Part shown: piece after piece, positions 37,501 through 45,478 of the stretch | How the letters are laid out: each line of letters starts with the position of its first letter | Position numbering within the stretch: position 1 is the stretch's first letter | Source of the DNA: Flavobacterium pectinovorum | Lineage (GTDB): Bacteria; Bacteroidota; Bacteroidia; Flavobacteriales; Flavobacteriaceae | Reading direction: 5' to 3' | Assembly (NCBI RefSeq): GCF_900142715.1 | Contig: NZ_FRBX01000006.1 | Location: forward strand, 1 to 64,000 | Length of the DNA: 64,000 nucleotides | Notes under the pieces: model-generated | What the model saw: the letters and a program-made list of their open reading frames with translations, nothing else | What the model was told of the DNA's origin: nothing | Databases searched by the model: none | Made by a program: the position numbers and the translations under genes

Positions 37501-37597
37501 AAATACTACTGTAGGACAAGAATGGGCAAGAGGAATTGATGTTGGATTTTATCCACAGCCAAGAACGTATATGATGGGTCTTAATGTTAACTTTTAA
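34502..37597 (+). CDS. susC: SusC-type TonB-dependent outer membrane transporter
   Basis: 1031 residues. The signal peptide ends near FMIQSGFAQ. A carboxypeptidase-regulatory-like domain lies at about 35-112 (NMGVPGATILVQGTKTSTAT), and a TonB-box-like EIVVIGYGTQKK near 118. The plug domain has VTNALQGQASGVNVTSSSGQ and IERVDVLKDASAASIYGARA. The rest is a 22-strand-type barrel ending YMMGLNVNF. It imports large oligosaccharides with its SusD partner, whose gene starts 3 bases downstream. No N-terminal STN domain is visible, so it is unlikely to signal to an anti-sigma factor. The leader shares the word TAACTAACTAT with the GH5 gene. Confidence 0.95.
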   Translation: MKSKYCIKTTMLPYYMALLLSLFMIQSGFAQEQSKFVSGNVISADDNMGVPGATILVQGTKTSTATDFDGLYKIEAKTGDVLVFSFMGYKTQKITVGENKKINVTMQAETAELKEIVVIGYGTQKKKVNTAATSLVSGKDIQQVASLDVTNALQGQASGVNVTSSSGQPGANMVVNIRGAGTAGKSDPLYVVDGVVVDNGISYLDPSVIERVDVLKDASAASIYGARAANGVILVTTKKGKDGKMNVSFNSYTGFQQVAKKLDLMNTQEYTTIMNEARVNSGLTPLYTPAQVAALPNHDWQDDLFNEGAMKQNHSLLITGGDKKSTIATGISYYGQEGMIGGANSQSQYDRITFSVNSTSEVIENHLKIGENFTLSNTKSSGVADDGIYSNGIRSFLNAAPIDAAYDADGNFAKSTISADVSNPVGSLYYNNFNQTKVNRYVGNIFAELKFLKDFTFRTSYGVDMTDSNYRSFRPVYSLSSSDNNTVSSVTQSGTKSLGWIFENTLQYKTTIAGAHNFDFLVGTSAKKNTADYMEGQGRNLIFTDFEHAYLDNAKDPTSNVVKGNRKDYAIQSYFGRMLYDYNNKYLFSATVRRDGSSEFGPNNKYAIFPSFSAGWNLDREAFFKENAVVNTFKLRASWGQNGNDQFSRTFAYMSTISSKDKTYHFGTGDETLLVGSSPDQLSDPNLKWETSEQLDFGFDATLFTNFSLTFDYYDKKTKDWLVLASIPTYAGASAPYVNGGDVSNKGFEVAVAYRKSFGNWNFGINANVSHNKNEVLRIANNEGIIHGESNLLFQGLDEMNRVEVGKPMGYFYGLKTAGIFQNAAEVAAGVQPNAQPGDVRFVDLNKDGQIDANDKTEVGNPNPDYTYGVNFDLSYKAFDLTVNTYGSAGGQNVFGIHDYTRAYTNNTTEVLNRWTSEGTSNTTPRVTYGTDPNGNYTKFSDLYVQDSDFFRIKNITIGCDLTKLTNKLNFFSKFRLYVAANNLYTFTKYKGMDPEIGFGNTTVGQEWARGIDVGFYPQPRTYMMGLNVNF

Positions 37598-37600
37598 TTT

Positions 37601-39193
37601 ATGAAAACGATGAAAACATATATAAAATTATTTGCGCTTTCAAGCTTATTGGTTTTAGGAGCTTGTTCGGAAGATTTTTTAGAAAATGAGCCTTATACAG
37701 ATAAGGTAACAGACAATTTTTATAAAACGCCATCTGACGCTTTTGAAGGATTGGTAGCTGTTTATGATGTATTGCAAAGAGAAGCTTATGGTACACAATT
37801 AATTGTAAGCGAGCAGGCATCTGATGATTGTTATGGAGGTTTTGGTATCGCAGATCCAACTGTAGATTTAGAATGGGACCGCTTTTTATATACTACAGAT
37901 AAAGATATGAACGCACTTATCTGGACAAACTCTTATTTAGGAATTTACAGAGCTAATATTTTATTAGAAAATCTTGATAAAGTAAACTGGGGATCTCAAA
38001 CTGCCCTGAAAACACAATACGAAGCTGAAGCTCGTTTTTTAAGAGCGCACTTTCACTTTCAGGCAGCAAAAATGTTTGGAGAAATAATTCCACTAGATCA
38101 CACTGTAACAACAAGTGAGTTTCAATTACCAAGACAATCTGCCGAAGTTACTTATGCATTAATTGCAAATGATTTAAAATTTGCTGCAGATAATTTAGGG
38201 CCTGAGAATTATTCAAAACCAGGAAATGCAAATTACGGACGTATCACAAAGTGGGCTGCAGAAGCTTATTTAGCAAGAACATTTTTGTTTTACACTGATT
38301 ATTATGAAAAACCTGATTTAGCAGGTGTCATTAATAAAGCAGAAGCTACAACATATATTAATGATGTGGTAAGCAATAGTGGACACGGATTGGTTTCGGA
38401 TTTTGCTAATCTTTGGTTAGCTGCATCTTTCGCAAACTTTGCAGGAGAAGATAATACAGAAATGGTTTGGGCTGTTCGTTTTAATGGTTCAGGAAAAGGA
38501 AGCTGGGACTTACACGAAGGAAACCGTTTTCAGGTAAATATTGCACCACGTGGTGGAAGTGTTGGTAATAAATATGCTACAGGATGGGGAGGAGCAACAG
38601 TTAATCCATTATTGTATGCAGCATATGAATCGGGAGATACACGTAGAGATGCAACAATTATTGCTTATGAGGAAGAAGGTTTAGATTTTGATCCGGAAGC
38701 CAGAGAGCAACGTCAGTACACAGGGTATTCATGGAAAAAATATTGCCCAATTACAGATGCAGCAGGAGTTGCGATTGTAGAAACAAATGGAGGAAATTTC
38801 CAAATTGATAACTATCAGGATTATGCTATTATTCGTTATGCGGATGTATTGCTTATGGCTGCCGAATTAAATTTAGAATCAAATTTAGCATTAGCGCAGT
38901 CAGATTTAGACAAGGTTCGTGATCGTGCCTTTAAAAATACTACAAATCGTAAAACTGCGAATAAAGAAAATATCATGGAAGAGCGTCGTTTAGAATTAGC
39001 TCTTGAAGGACAACGTTATTTTGACTTAATCAGACAAGATATGACGGTTGCTAAAACTGCGATTGAAAAAAATCCGGCAGGATCTCAATTTGCTGTAACT
39101 TTTAGACCAGAAACTTTAGGCTGGTTCCCGTTACCGCAATCACAAATTGTACTTTCAAACGGTACTATTACACAAAATCCAGGTTGGAATTAA
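37601..39193 (+). CDS. susD: SusD/RagB-type glycan-binding lipoprotein
   Basis: 530 residues; lipobox LVLGACSEDF with Cys22. The residues after Cys (SEDF) fit the flavobacterial lipoprotein export signal for surface exposure. TPR-like helices (LRAHFHFQAAKMFGEI, GRITKWAAEAYLARTFLF) and the C-terminal EERRLELALEGQRYFDLIRQ are family hallmarks. It forms the lid of the SusC transporter and captures oligosaccharides. A second in-frame ATG at 37610 is possible. Overlapping signals at its stop join the next lipoprotein gene closely. Confidence 0.95.
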   Translation: MKTMKTYIKLFALSSLLVLGACSEDFLENEPYTDKVTDNFYKTPSDAFEGLVAVYDVLQREAYGTQLIVSEQASDDCYGGFGIADPTVDLEWDRFLYTTDKDMNALIWTNSYLGIYRANILLENLDKVNWGSQTALKTQYEAEARFLRAHFHFQAAKMFGEIIPLDHTVTTSEFQLPRQSAEVTYALIANDLKFAADNLGPENYSKPGNANYGRITKWAAEAYLARTFLFYTDYYEKPDLAGVINKAEATTYINDVVSNSGHGLVSDFANLWLAASFANFAGEDNTEMVWAVRFNGSGKGSWDLHEGNRFQVNIAPRGGSVGNKYATGWGGATVNPLLYAAYESGDTRRDATIIAYEEEGLDFDPEAREQRQYTGYSWKKYCPITDAAGVAIVETNGGNFQIDNYQDYAIIRYADVLLMAAELNLESNLALAQSDLDKVRDRAFKNTTNRKTANKENIMEERRLELALEGQRYFDLIRQDMTVAKTAIEKNPAGSQFAVTFRPETLGWFPLPQSQIVLSNGTITQNPGWN

Positions 39194-39204
39194 CTAAAAA
39201 ACAA

Positions 39205-40065
39205 ATGATTATGAAACGTATATTATATATAGTAATAGCTGCAGTAACCATAGGCTCATTGTTATTTTCATGCGAGCCTGTAGAAGATCGTGAGAGCTTG
39301 CCAGCAGTAACCTTAACGCCTGAAACACTAAAATTTTCAGTGCAGCCAACAACTGAAAATCCAAATGTTGTCACACTAAAAAGTGATGATCCAACGGTAA
39401 TTCCGTACTGGAAATTTATAGATGCTAATGGCAGTGAGATCGGGCATTCTAATAAAAGTAATGATCAGGTTACTTTACCTTTTGCGGGTAAATACAATAT
39501 TTATTTTACAGCTTACACAAGAGGAGGTTCTGTAGATGCTGCACCTGTAGTAGTTGACGTATTGCAAAATGATGAAAGCTATTTTAGTGACCCAAGATGG
39601 AATATGCTGGCTAATGGTGTAAATGGTAAGACATGGGTTTTAGATATGAGCAGTCCGATCGGTTGGGCAGGTTTAGATTTCCCGGCTACAAGCGGAGACA
39701 ACTGGAACTGGTATCCTGATTATGCAAGTAATAGCTGGGTGATGCCAAACAAAGATTGGGGAGAAATACATTTTAACTTAAATGGAGGATATAATACCTA
39801 TGTAACGCAAACAGCGCTGGCAACTAACGATAAAACTACTAAAACCGGACTTTTTACTTTTGATATGGCAAATAATAAAATTGCATTTAGCAAAGGTGTT
39901 GAGTTACTTTATGGTGGTGATTATTATGGTGATGCAAGTAACTGGACAAATGTACATGTTGTTGAACTTACAGAAACTTCTTTACGTTTGTCAGTAGTAC
40001 GCGATCAAAGCAGAACTGGTGAAGGAAAAGCACAAATCGTTTTCCACTACAAGCCAAAGCCTTAA
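39205..40065 (+). CDS. Surface lipoprotein, putative glycan-binding protein of the SusCD locus
   Basis: 286 residues from ATG 39205 (ATG 39211 is equally possible). Signal MKRILYIVIAAVTIGSLLFSC gives a lipoprotein with an acidic post-Cys stretch EPVEDRE, suggesting export to the surface. Residues about 30-115 look like a PKD/Ig-type domain (VVTLKSDDPTVIPYWKFIDA). The C-terminal part is rich in Trp (GKTWVLDMSSPIGWAGLDFP, NWNWYPDYASNSWVM), suited to stacking on sugars. The position directly after susD matches SusE/SGBP genes. No catalytic motif was seen; ligand inferred from context. Confidence 0.75.
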   Translation: MIMKRILYIVIAAVTIGSLLFSCEPVEDRESLPAVTLTPETLKFSVQPTTENPNVVTLKSDDPTVIPYWKFIDANGSEIGHSNKSNDQVTLPFAGKYNIYFTAYTRGGSVDAAPVVVDVLQNDESYFSDPRWNMLANGVNGKTWVLDMSSPIGWAGLDFPATSGDNWNWYPDYASNSWVMPNKDWGEIHFNLNGGYNTYVTQTALATNDKTTKTGLFTFDMANNKIAFSKGVELLYGGDYYGDASNWTNVHVVELTETSLRLSVVRDQSRTGEGKAQIVFHYKPKP

Positions 40066-40079
40066 TTATTTAATTCTAT

Positions 40080-40125
40080 AGTCTCAGTTTTAAAATCGTT
40101 TGTAACGTTCTTTAAAACTGAGACT
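40080..40125 (+). terminator. Terminator separating the SusCD unit from the glycosidase genes
   Basis: Perfect 15-base arms AGTCTCAGTTTTAAA and TTTAAAACTGAGACT. The tail is T-poor, so it may be leaky. Confidence 0.65.
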
Positions 40126-40196
40126 TAAATTATTTTCTAAGAAATAAAGCAATCATTTTATTTCTATCTTCAATTTCCAAACAAAAAATAATACCA

Positions 40197-42683
40197 ATGC
40201 GTAAAAGAAAGAATTTAAGCAGTCCACTTTCCTTATTAACATTAGTAACGATAATTCTTTTTGGTTCTTGCAGCAAAAAAGAAGACACTTTTGTGAACCG
40301 CAAAGTTTCTTTTAATTCAGATTGGAGTTTTCATCTAAATGATAGTCTAACAGATAAAGATACTATTGGGACTTCAACCAAATGGAGAACCCTAAACGTA
40401 CCGCATGATTGGAGCATTGAAGGAAAATTTGATGAAAAAAGTCCCGCTGGATATGGGGGCGGTGCATTGAATGGAGGTTTAGGATGGTATAAGAAAACTT
40501 TTAAAATAAATGCTTCTGATAGTAGTAAAACTATATCAATTACCTTTGATGGTGTTTACAAAGACAGTGAAGTTTGGATAAACGGACATTATTTAGGAAA
40601 ACGTCCTAATGGATATATTGGTTTTCAATATGACATGTCGCCATACTTAAATTACGGAGATAAAAACAATGAAATTATTGTAAAGGTTGACAATTCAAAA
40701 CAACCCAATTCACGTTGGTATTCAGGATCAGGAATTTTTAGAAATGTCTGGATCGAAACCACCGATAAATTACATGTAGCAAATTGGGGAACTTACGTTA
40801 CAACTCCAAAAGTTACTGCCGAAAAAGCTTCGGTAAATTTTGAAACTACGATTGAGAATAAATATCCGGCTTCAAAAAAAGCAACAGTAACAACTACTAT
40901 TTTTAAAGAAGATACCAAAGTAACATCCGTTACACAAAATATAACCATTGGTGCAAATGCCAATCAAACTATCAAACAAGAAACTCAGGTTGAAACACCA
41001 GTTTTATGGTCAGTTGAAAAACCTGAATTGTATACAGCAGTTACAGAAATTTCGGTAGACGATAAGATTGTAGATCAATACAAAACCAATTTCGGAATCA
41101 GAGATTTTAAGTTTGATGTTGATAAAGGTTTTATCCTTAACGGAAAACAGGTAAAAATAAAAGGAGTTTGTTTACATCACGATTTAGGTCCGTTAGGATC
41201 TGCAATCAACACGCGTGCCATCGAACGCCAGTTGGAAATCATGAAAGAAATGGGCGTAAACGGAATCAGGACTTCACATAATCCTCCCGCTTCGGAACTT
41301 CTTGATCTTTGTGACAAAATGGGTTTCATTGTTATGGATGAAGCATTCGACATGTGGAAACAAACCAAAACCAAATACGATTACGGAAACGATTGGGACA
41401 AATGGCACAAAAAAGATTTAGTAGATCAATTGCTGCGTGACCGTAATCATCCAAGTATTTTTGTTTGGAGTATCGGGAATGAAATTCCGGAACAATGGAA
41501 CGAAAACGGTGTGGCAATTGCCAAAGAATTAGCAGCCATTACACGTCAATACGACAAAACACGTCCGTTGACCGCAGCGATGAATCCGCCGGTAAATATG
41601 AATATTGATGACGTAACGTTACAATTCGAAAAGAATAATGTTCAAATTAATCCACTTGCCGCATCTGGCGTTTTGGATTTAATTGGTTACAATTATGCGC
41701 ATCAAACGTATGAACATCATAAAAAGAATTTCCCCGGAGTTCCTTTCATTGCCACAGAAACAACCTCTGGATTACAGACAAGAGGCTATTATGATGCCGT
41801 TTCAGATACTATAAAAAAATGGCCAGTAAGATGGGATCTTAAATTTACAGAAGGAAATCCGGGCAACACCGTTTCAGCTTACGATCAGGTGCAAACACCT
41901 TGGGGTTCAACGCACGAAGCAACGTGGAAAGTCATTAAAAAACACGATTTTCTTTCTGGAATGTACATCTGGACAGGTTTCGATTATATCGGAGAACCAA
42001 CTCCTTACGAATGGCCGTCAATCAGTTCCTATTTCGGAATTGTAGATTTAGCTGGTTTCCCGAAAGATGTTTATTATATGTACCAAAGTGAATGGACAGA
42101 TAAAACGGTGCTGCATATTTTCCCACATTGGAACTGGAAAGCCGGACAAACCGTTGATGTTTGGGCGTATTATAATAAAGCGGATGAGGTTGAACTTTTC
42201 CTTAACGGAAAATCAGTTGGAATCAGAAGCAAAAAAGGAGATGATTTACACGTAATGTGGAGAATTCCATATCAACCTGGAACTCTAAAAGCGGTATCTC
42301 GTAAAGACGGAAAAGTTGTTTTAGAAAAAGAAATCAAAACAGCCGGAAATCCATCAAACTTAAAACTGACAGCAGATAGAAGTACAATAAAGGCAGACGG
42401 AAATGATCTTTCATTTGTAACGGTAGATATTTTAGATGAAAAAGGAACTTTAGCTCCAACTGCCAATAACGAAATCAACTTCTCCTTAAAAGGAAATGGA
42501 AAAATCGTAGGAGTTGCAAGCGGAGATCCCGTAAGTCATGAATCATACAAAGGTTTAAAACATACAGCGCTTAACGGAAAATGTCTGGTTATTGTTCAAT
42601 CTGGCGATAAAACCGGAAGATTAGAATTAACCGCTAAAGCGAATGGATTAAAACCGTCGACAATTGTAATTACAGCAGAATAA
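40197..42683 (+). CDS. GH2 beta-galactosidase-type lipoprotein
   Basis: 828 residues; lipobox FGSCSKK, with Lys after Cys suggesting it stays periplasmic. An N-terminal jelly-roll sugar-binding domain (VNRKVSFNSDWSFHL, SPAGYGGGALNGGLGWYKKTF) and an Ig-like domain precede the TIM barrel. The acid/base is E429 in WSIGNEIPEQW and the nucleophile E521 in FIATETTSG. C-terminal DUF4982-type and Ig-like domains (PHWNWKAGQTVDVWAYYN, FVTVDILDEKGTLAP) follow. It probably removes beta-linked galactose from xyloglucan side chains; other GH2 activities are possible. First gene after the SusCD terminator. Confidence 0.9.
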   Translation: MRKRKNLSSPLSLLTLVTIILFGSCSKKEDTFVNRKVSFNSDWSFHLNDSLTDKDTIGTSTKWRTLNVPHDWSIEGKFDEKSPAGYGGGALNGGLGWYKKTFKINASDSSKTISITFDGVYKDSEVWINGHYLGKRPNGYIGFQYDMSPYLNYGDKNNEIIVKVDNSKQPNSRWYSGSGIFRNVWIETTDKLHVANWGTYVTTPKVTAEKASVNFETTIENKYPASKKATVTTTIFKEDTKVTSVTQNITIGANANQTIKQETQVETPVLWSVEKPELYTAVTEISVDDKIVDQYKTNFGIRDFKFDVDKGFILNGKQVKIKGVCLHHDLGPLGSAINTRAIERQLEIMKEMGVNGIRTSHNPPASELLDLCDKMGFIVMDEAFDMWKQTKTKYDYGNDWDKWHKKDLVDQLLRDRNHPSIFVWSIGNEIPEQWNENGVAIAKELAAITRQYDKTRPLTAAMNPPVNMNIDDVTLQFEKNNVQINPLAASGVLDLIGYNYAHQTYEHHKKNFPGVPFIATETTSGLQTRGYYDAVSDTIKKWPVRWDLKFTEGNPGNTVSAYDQVQTPWGSTHEATWKVIKKHDFLSGMYIWTGFDYIGEPTPYEWPSISSYFGIVDLAGFPKDVYYMYQSEWTDKTVLHIFPHWNWKAGQTVDVWAYYNKADEVELFLNGKSVGIRSKKGDDLHVMWRIPYQPGTLKAVSRKDGKVVLEKEIKTAGNPSNLKLTADRSTIKADGNDLSFVTVDILDEKGTLAPTANNEINFSLKGNGKIVGVASGDPVSHESYKGLKHTALNGKCLVIVQSGDKTGRLELTAKANGLKPSTIVITAE

Positions 42684-42698
42684 TAGTTAGTTGCCATT

Positions 42699-42785
42699 CC
42701 TGCAAGGTTTTCAAAACCTTGTAGGTATAATTAACACATAGAATATGGCAACACAATACCTACAAGGTTTCGAAAACCTTGCAGG
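42699..42785. repeat. Two oppositely oriented CAAGGTTTTCAAAACCTTG hairpins
   Basis: 27-base hairpins at 42699-42725 (CCTGCAAGG...CCTTGTAGG) and 42759-42785 (CCTACAAGG...CCTTGCAGG). The second is nearly the exact reverse complement of the first, so the pair could also fold as one long stem. Confidence 0.7.
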
Positions 42786-42845
42786 ATATAAAGTAATAGA
42801 TTACAGCAGAATAACCACAAATAAATAAAACTTAAAAAACACACA

Positions 42846-45242
42846 ATGAAAAAAATAAAGATAGCCTCATTATCTCTATTCATGGGTTTTGGATTGCTTT
42901 CGCCAAAAGCGTCGGCACAAATTCAAAATGCCGATGTGCTAAATGCTCCGATAGATATCAGCAAAGATTTTCAGAATTATCTGAACACGTTTTATTTTGC
43001 CGATGAACTAAAAGCGTTTGATCCTGCTACAGGAAAAGGGACAATAAAATATTTGCGATACAATTATAAAACACGTCAGGCTTTCAACAACATGATGATG
43101 AAACCGGACTCTGTTGCTGCAAACGAATTTCCTGCAACAGAATACGAAGCTTCGCCTTTATTGCCGTTTGAGATTCAGTTTATTTCTGATAGAACCATCA
43201 GGATCAAAACTACTTCAGGACCACAGTTTCATCCGCAAAAAGAATCTTTGATGCTGGTTGACGGTGTTGCGCCAAACCACCCGGAATTATGGAAATATTC
43301 TAAAATTGAAGGAGGTCATAAATACACCAGCAAACATGGAGTTGTCGAAATCTTAGTAAAACCTTGGCACGTAAAAATTTACGATGAAAAAGGAAAACTG
43401 CTAACTAGTACATTGCACGATACTGATTTTAAAAACACATATACCCCAACACTTCCGTTTTCTTACGTTCGCAGAAACAGCGATTATTCAAGAAGTATGG
43501 GCGCGGCTTTTAGCTTAGAGCCAGACGAAAAAATATTTGGTTGTGGAGAATCATTCACACAATTCAATAAACGCGGACAAAAAGTAGTTTTATGGGCAGA
43601 TGACGCCAACGGAATTCAGAATGAAACGATGTACAAACCGGTTCCATTTTATATGAGCAGCCGTGGTTATGGAGTTTTTATGCATCATTCAACACCAATT
43701 ACGGTTGATTTTGGAAGATATTATTCTAGTGCCAACGAAATGTATATTGGAGACGACGAAGCCGATTTGTTTTTCTTTATTGGAGAGCCAAAAGACGTTT
43801 TAGACCAATACACCAATTTGACCGGAAAAGCAGCAATGCCACCACTTTGGTCATTTGGTTTCTGGATGAGCCGTATCACTTATTTTTCTGAAAAAGAAGG
43901 TCGTGACGTAGCAAGAGATTTACGTAAATATAAAATTCCAACAGATGTAATTCACTTTGATACAGGTTGGTTTGATGTAGACTGGAGAAACAATTACGAG
44001 TTTGCAAAAGCCCGTTTCCCGGATGCACAAAAAATGATGACCGATTTGAAAAAAGACGGTTTTCAGGTTTGTTTATGGCAATTGCCTTACTTCACTCCAA
44101 AGAATACGTTGTTCAACGAAATCATGGACAAAAACTTAGCGGTAAGAGACCGTAAAGGAAATCTTCCGTACGAAGATGCCGTTCTTGATTTCTCAAATCC
44201 GGAAACCGTAACCTGGTATCAAGGAAAACTGAAACATTTATTCGATCAGGGAGTTGCTGTTTTCAAAGTAGATTTTGGAGAAGCTGCACCGCCAGACGGA
44301 ATTTACCATTCAGGAAGGACAGGTTTTTACGAACACAATTTATACCCATTAAGATATAATAAAGCAGTTGCTGAAATTACACAGAAAGAAAAAGGATATA
44401 CTTTAATCTGGGCAAGAAGTACCTGGGCAGGATCTCAACGTTATCCATTACATTGGGGTGGAGATGCTGAAACTACAAATGGCGCAATGTCAGCAGAATT
44501 ACGTGGAGGACTTTCATTAGGTTTAAGCGGATTCAGTTTTTGGAGTCATGATGTTGGAGGATTTGCAACAAAATCGCCAGAGAATTTATACAGAAGATGG
44601 GCACCATTCGGAATGTTTACGTCACACGTAAGAAGCCACGGTGAACCTCCGCGCGAACCTTGGTTATACAGCAAAGATTTCTTGGAAGGATTTAGAAAAG
44701 CAGATAATATGCGTTACGAATTAATGCCATATATCTACGCTCAGGCCAAAGAAAGTTCTCAAAAAGGATTGCCAATGATGCGTGCTTTATTTGTAGAATA
44801 TCCAAATGATCCGGGAGCTTGGTTGGTTGATAACGAATATTTATTTGGTTCAAGCATGTTGGTTGCACCACTTTTTGAAGAAGTTACAGAAAGAGATGTT
44901 TATCTTCCGGAAGGAACATGGATTGATTACCAAACTAAAAAAGTATACCAATCCGGCTGGCATAAAATCAAAGCGGGTGAAGTGCCAATCGTAGTTTTAG
45001 TAAAAGATGGAACTGCATTGCCACACATCGCTTTGGCACAATCTACAAAAGACATGGATTGGAGTAAATTAACGTTGAAAGTTTACGCAAGTGACAAAAC
45101 AACTTCGGCGAAAGCCAAAGTATTTTTACCGGATGGCGATGCCGTTCAGGAAATTACAGTAAACAAAAACGGAAGTGCATTTGACGTAACACCAAACGCA
45201 TTAAGCGGAAAAACCACTTTTAAAACGGAGTGGGTTAAATAA
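42846..45242 (+). CDS. GH31 alpha-xylosidase-type glycoside hydrolase
   Basis: 798 residues; signal peptide MKKIKIASLSLFMGFGLLSPKASAQ. GH31 (beta/alpha)8 barrel with nucleophile D476 in AVFKVDFGEAAP and acid/base D540 in HWGGDAETTNGAM. The KxDFGE context and RSTWAGSQRYPLHWGGD fit YicI-like alpha-xylosidases rather than alpha-glucosidases. The N-terminal sandwich domain has GCGESFTQFNKRGQKVVLWADD. It would remove non-reducing-end alpha-1,6-xylose from xyloglucan oligosaccharides, feeding xylA/xylB encoded upstream. Periplasmic location inferred. Confidence 0.92.
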   Translation: MKKIKIASLSLFMGFGLLSPKASAQIQNADVLNAPIDISKDFQNYLNTFYFADELKAFDPATGKGTIKYLRYNYKTRQAFNNMMMKPDSVAANEFPATEYEASPLLPFEIQFISDRTIRIKTTSGPQFHPQKESLMLVDGVAPNHPELWKYSKIEGGHKYTSKHGVVEILVKPWHVKIYDEKGKLLTSTLHDTDFKNTYTPTLPFSYVRRNSDYSRSMGAAFSLEPDEKIFGCGESFTQFNKRGQKVVLWADDANGIQNETMYKPVPFYMSSRGYGVFMHHSTPITVDFGRYYSSANEMYIGDDEADLFFFIGEPKDVLDQYTNLTGKAAMPPLWSFGFWMSRITYFSEKEGRDVARDLRKYKIPTDVIHFDTGWFDVDWRNNYEFAKARFPDAQKMMTDLKKDGFQVCLWQLPYFTPKNTLFNEIMDKNLAVRDRKGNLPYEDAVLDFSNPETVTWYQGKLKHLFDQGVAVFKVDFGEAAPPDGIYHSGRTGFYEHNLYPLRYNKAVAEITQKEKGYTLIWARSTWAGSQRYPLHWGGDAETTNGAMSAELRGGLSLGLSGFSFWSHDVGGFATKSPENLYRRWAPFGMFTSHVRSHGEPPREPWLYSKDFLEGFRKADNMRYELMPYIYAQAKESSQKGLPMMRALFVEYPNDPGAWLVDNEYLFGSSMLVAPLFEEVTERDVYLPEGTWIDYQTKKVYQSGWHKIKAGEVPIVVLVKDGTALPHIALAQSTKDMDWSKLTLKVYASDKTTSAKAKVFLPDGDAVQEITVNKNGSAFDVTPNALSGKTTFKTEWVK

Positions 45243-45248
45243 AAAGGG

Positions 45249-45314
45249 TTTGCCACGAATTGCACGAATTATCACGAATTTGAATTAGTGTAAATTAGTG
45301 AAATTCGTGGCAAA
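45249..45314. repeat. Hairpin repeat with GCCACGAATT arms
   Basis: Perfect 13-base arms TTTGCCACGAATT (45249-45261) and AATTCGTGGCAAA (45302-45314). Internal ATTAGTG and CACGAATT words are duplicated. It is intergenic between GH31 and GH97, with no T tail. Confidence 0.6.
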
Positions 45315-45478
45315 ACAAAAGTCAAAGATTAAAAAATAAATCTGCTTAAATCTGCAGAATCTGCGTGAAAAAAACATCCCCAACAGGATAAAAATAAGTT
45401 TTAGTTTAGTTTAGTTTTAAATCGGATGAAGTTTTGAGCGCTTCATTCGATTTATTTGAGAATTCAAGAAAAAATATC

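Noticed and set aside
34502..37597. SusC as a signalling transporter with an anti-sigma partner
   Set aside because: No N-terminal STN domain is visible and no FecI/FecR-type genes are in the window.
45434..45478. 15-residue N-terminal extension of GH97
   Set aside because: It comes from a leader hairpin; the signal peptide starts at ATG 45479.
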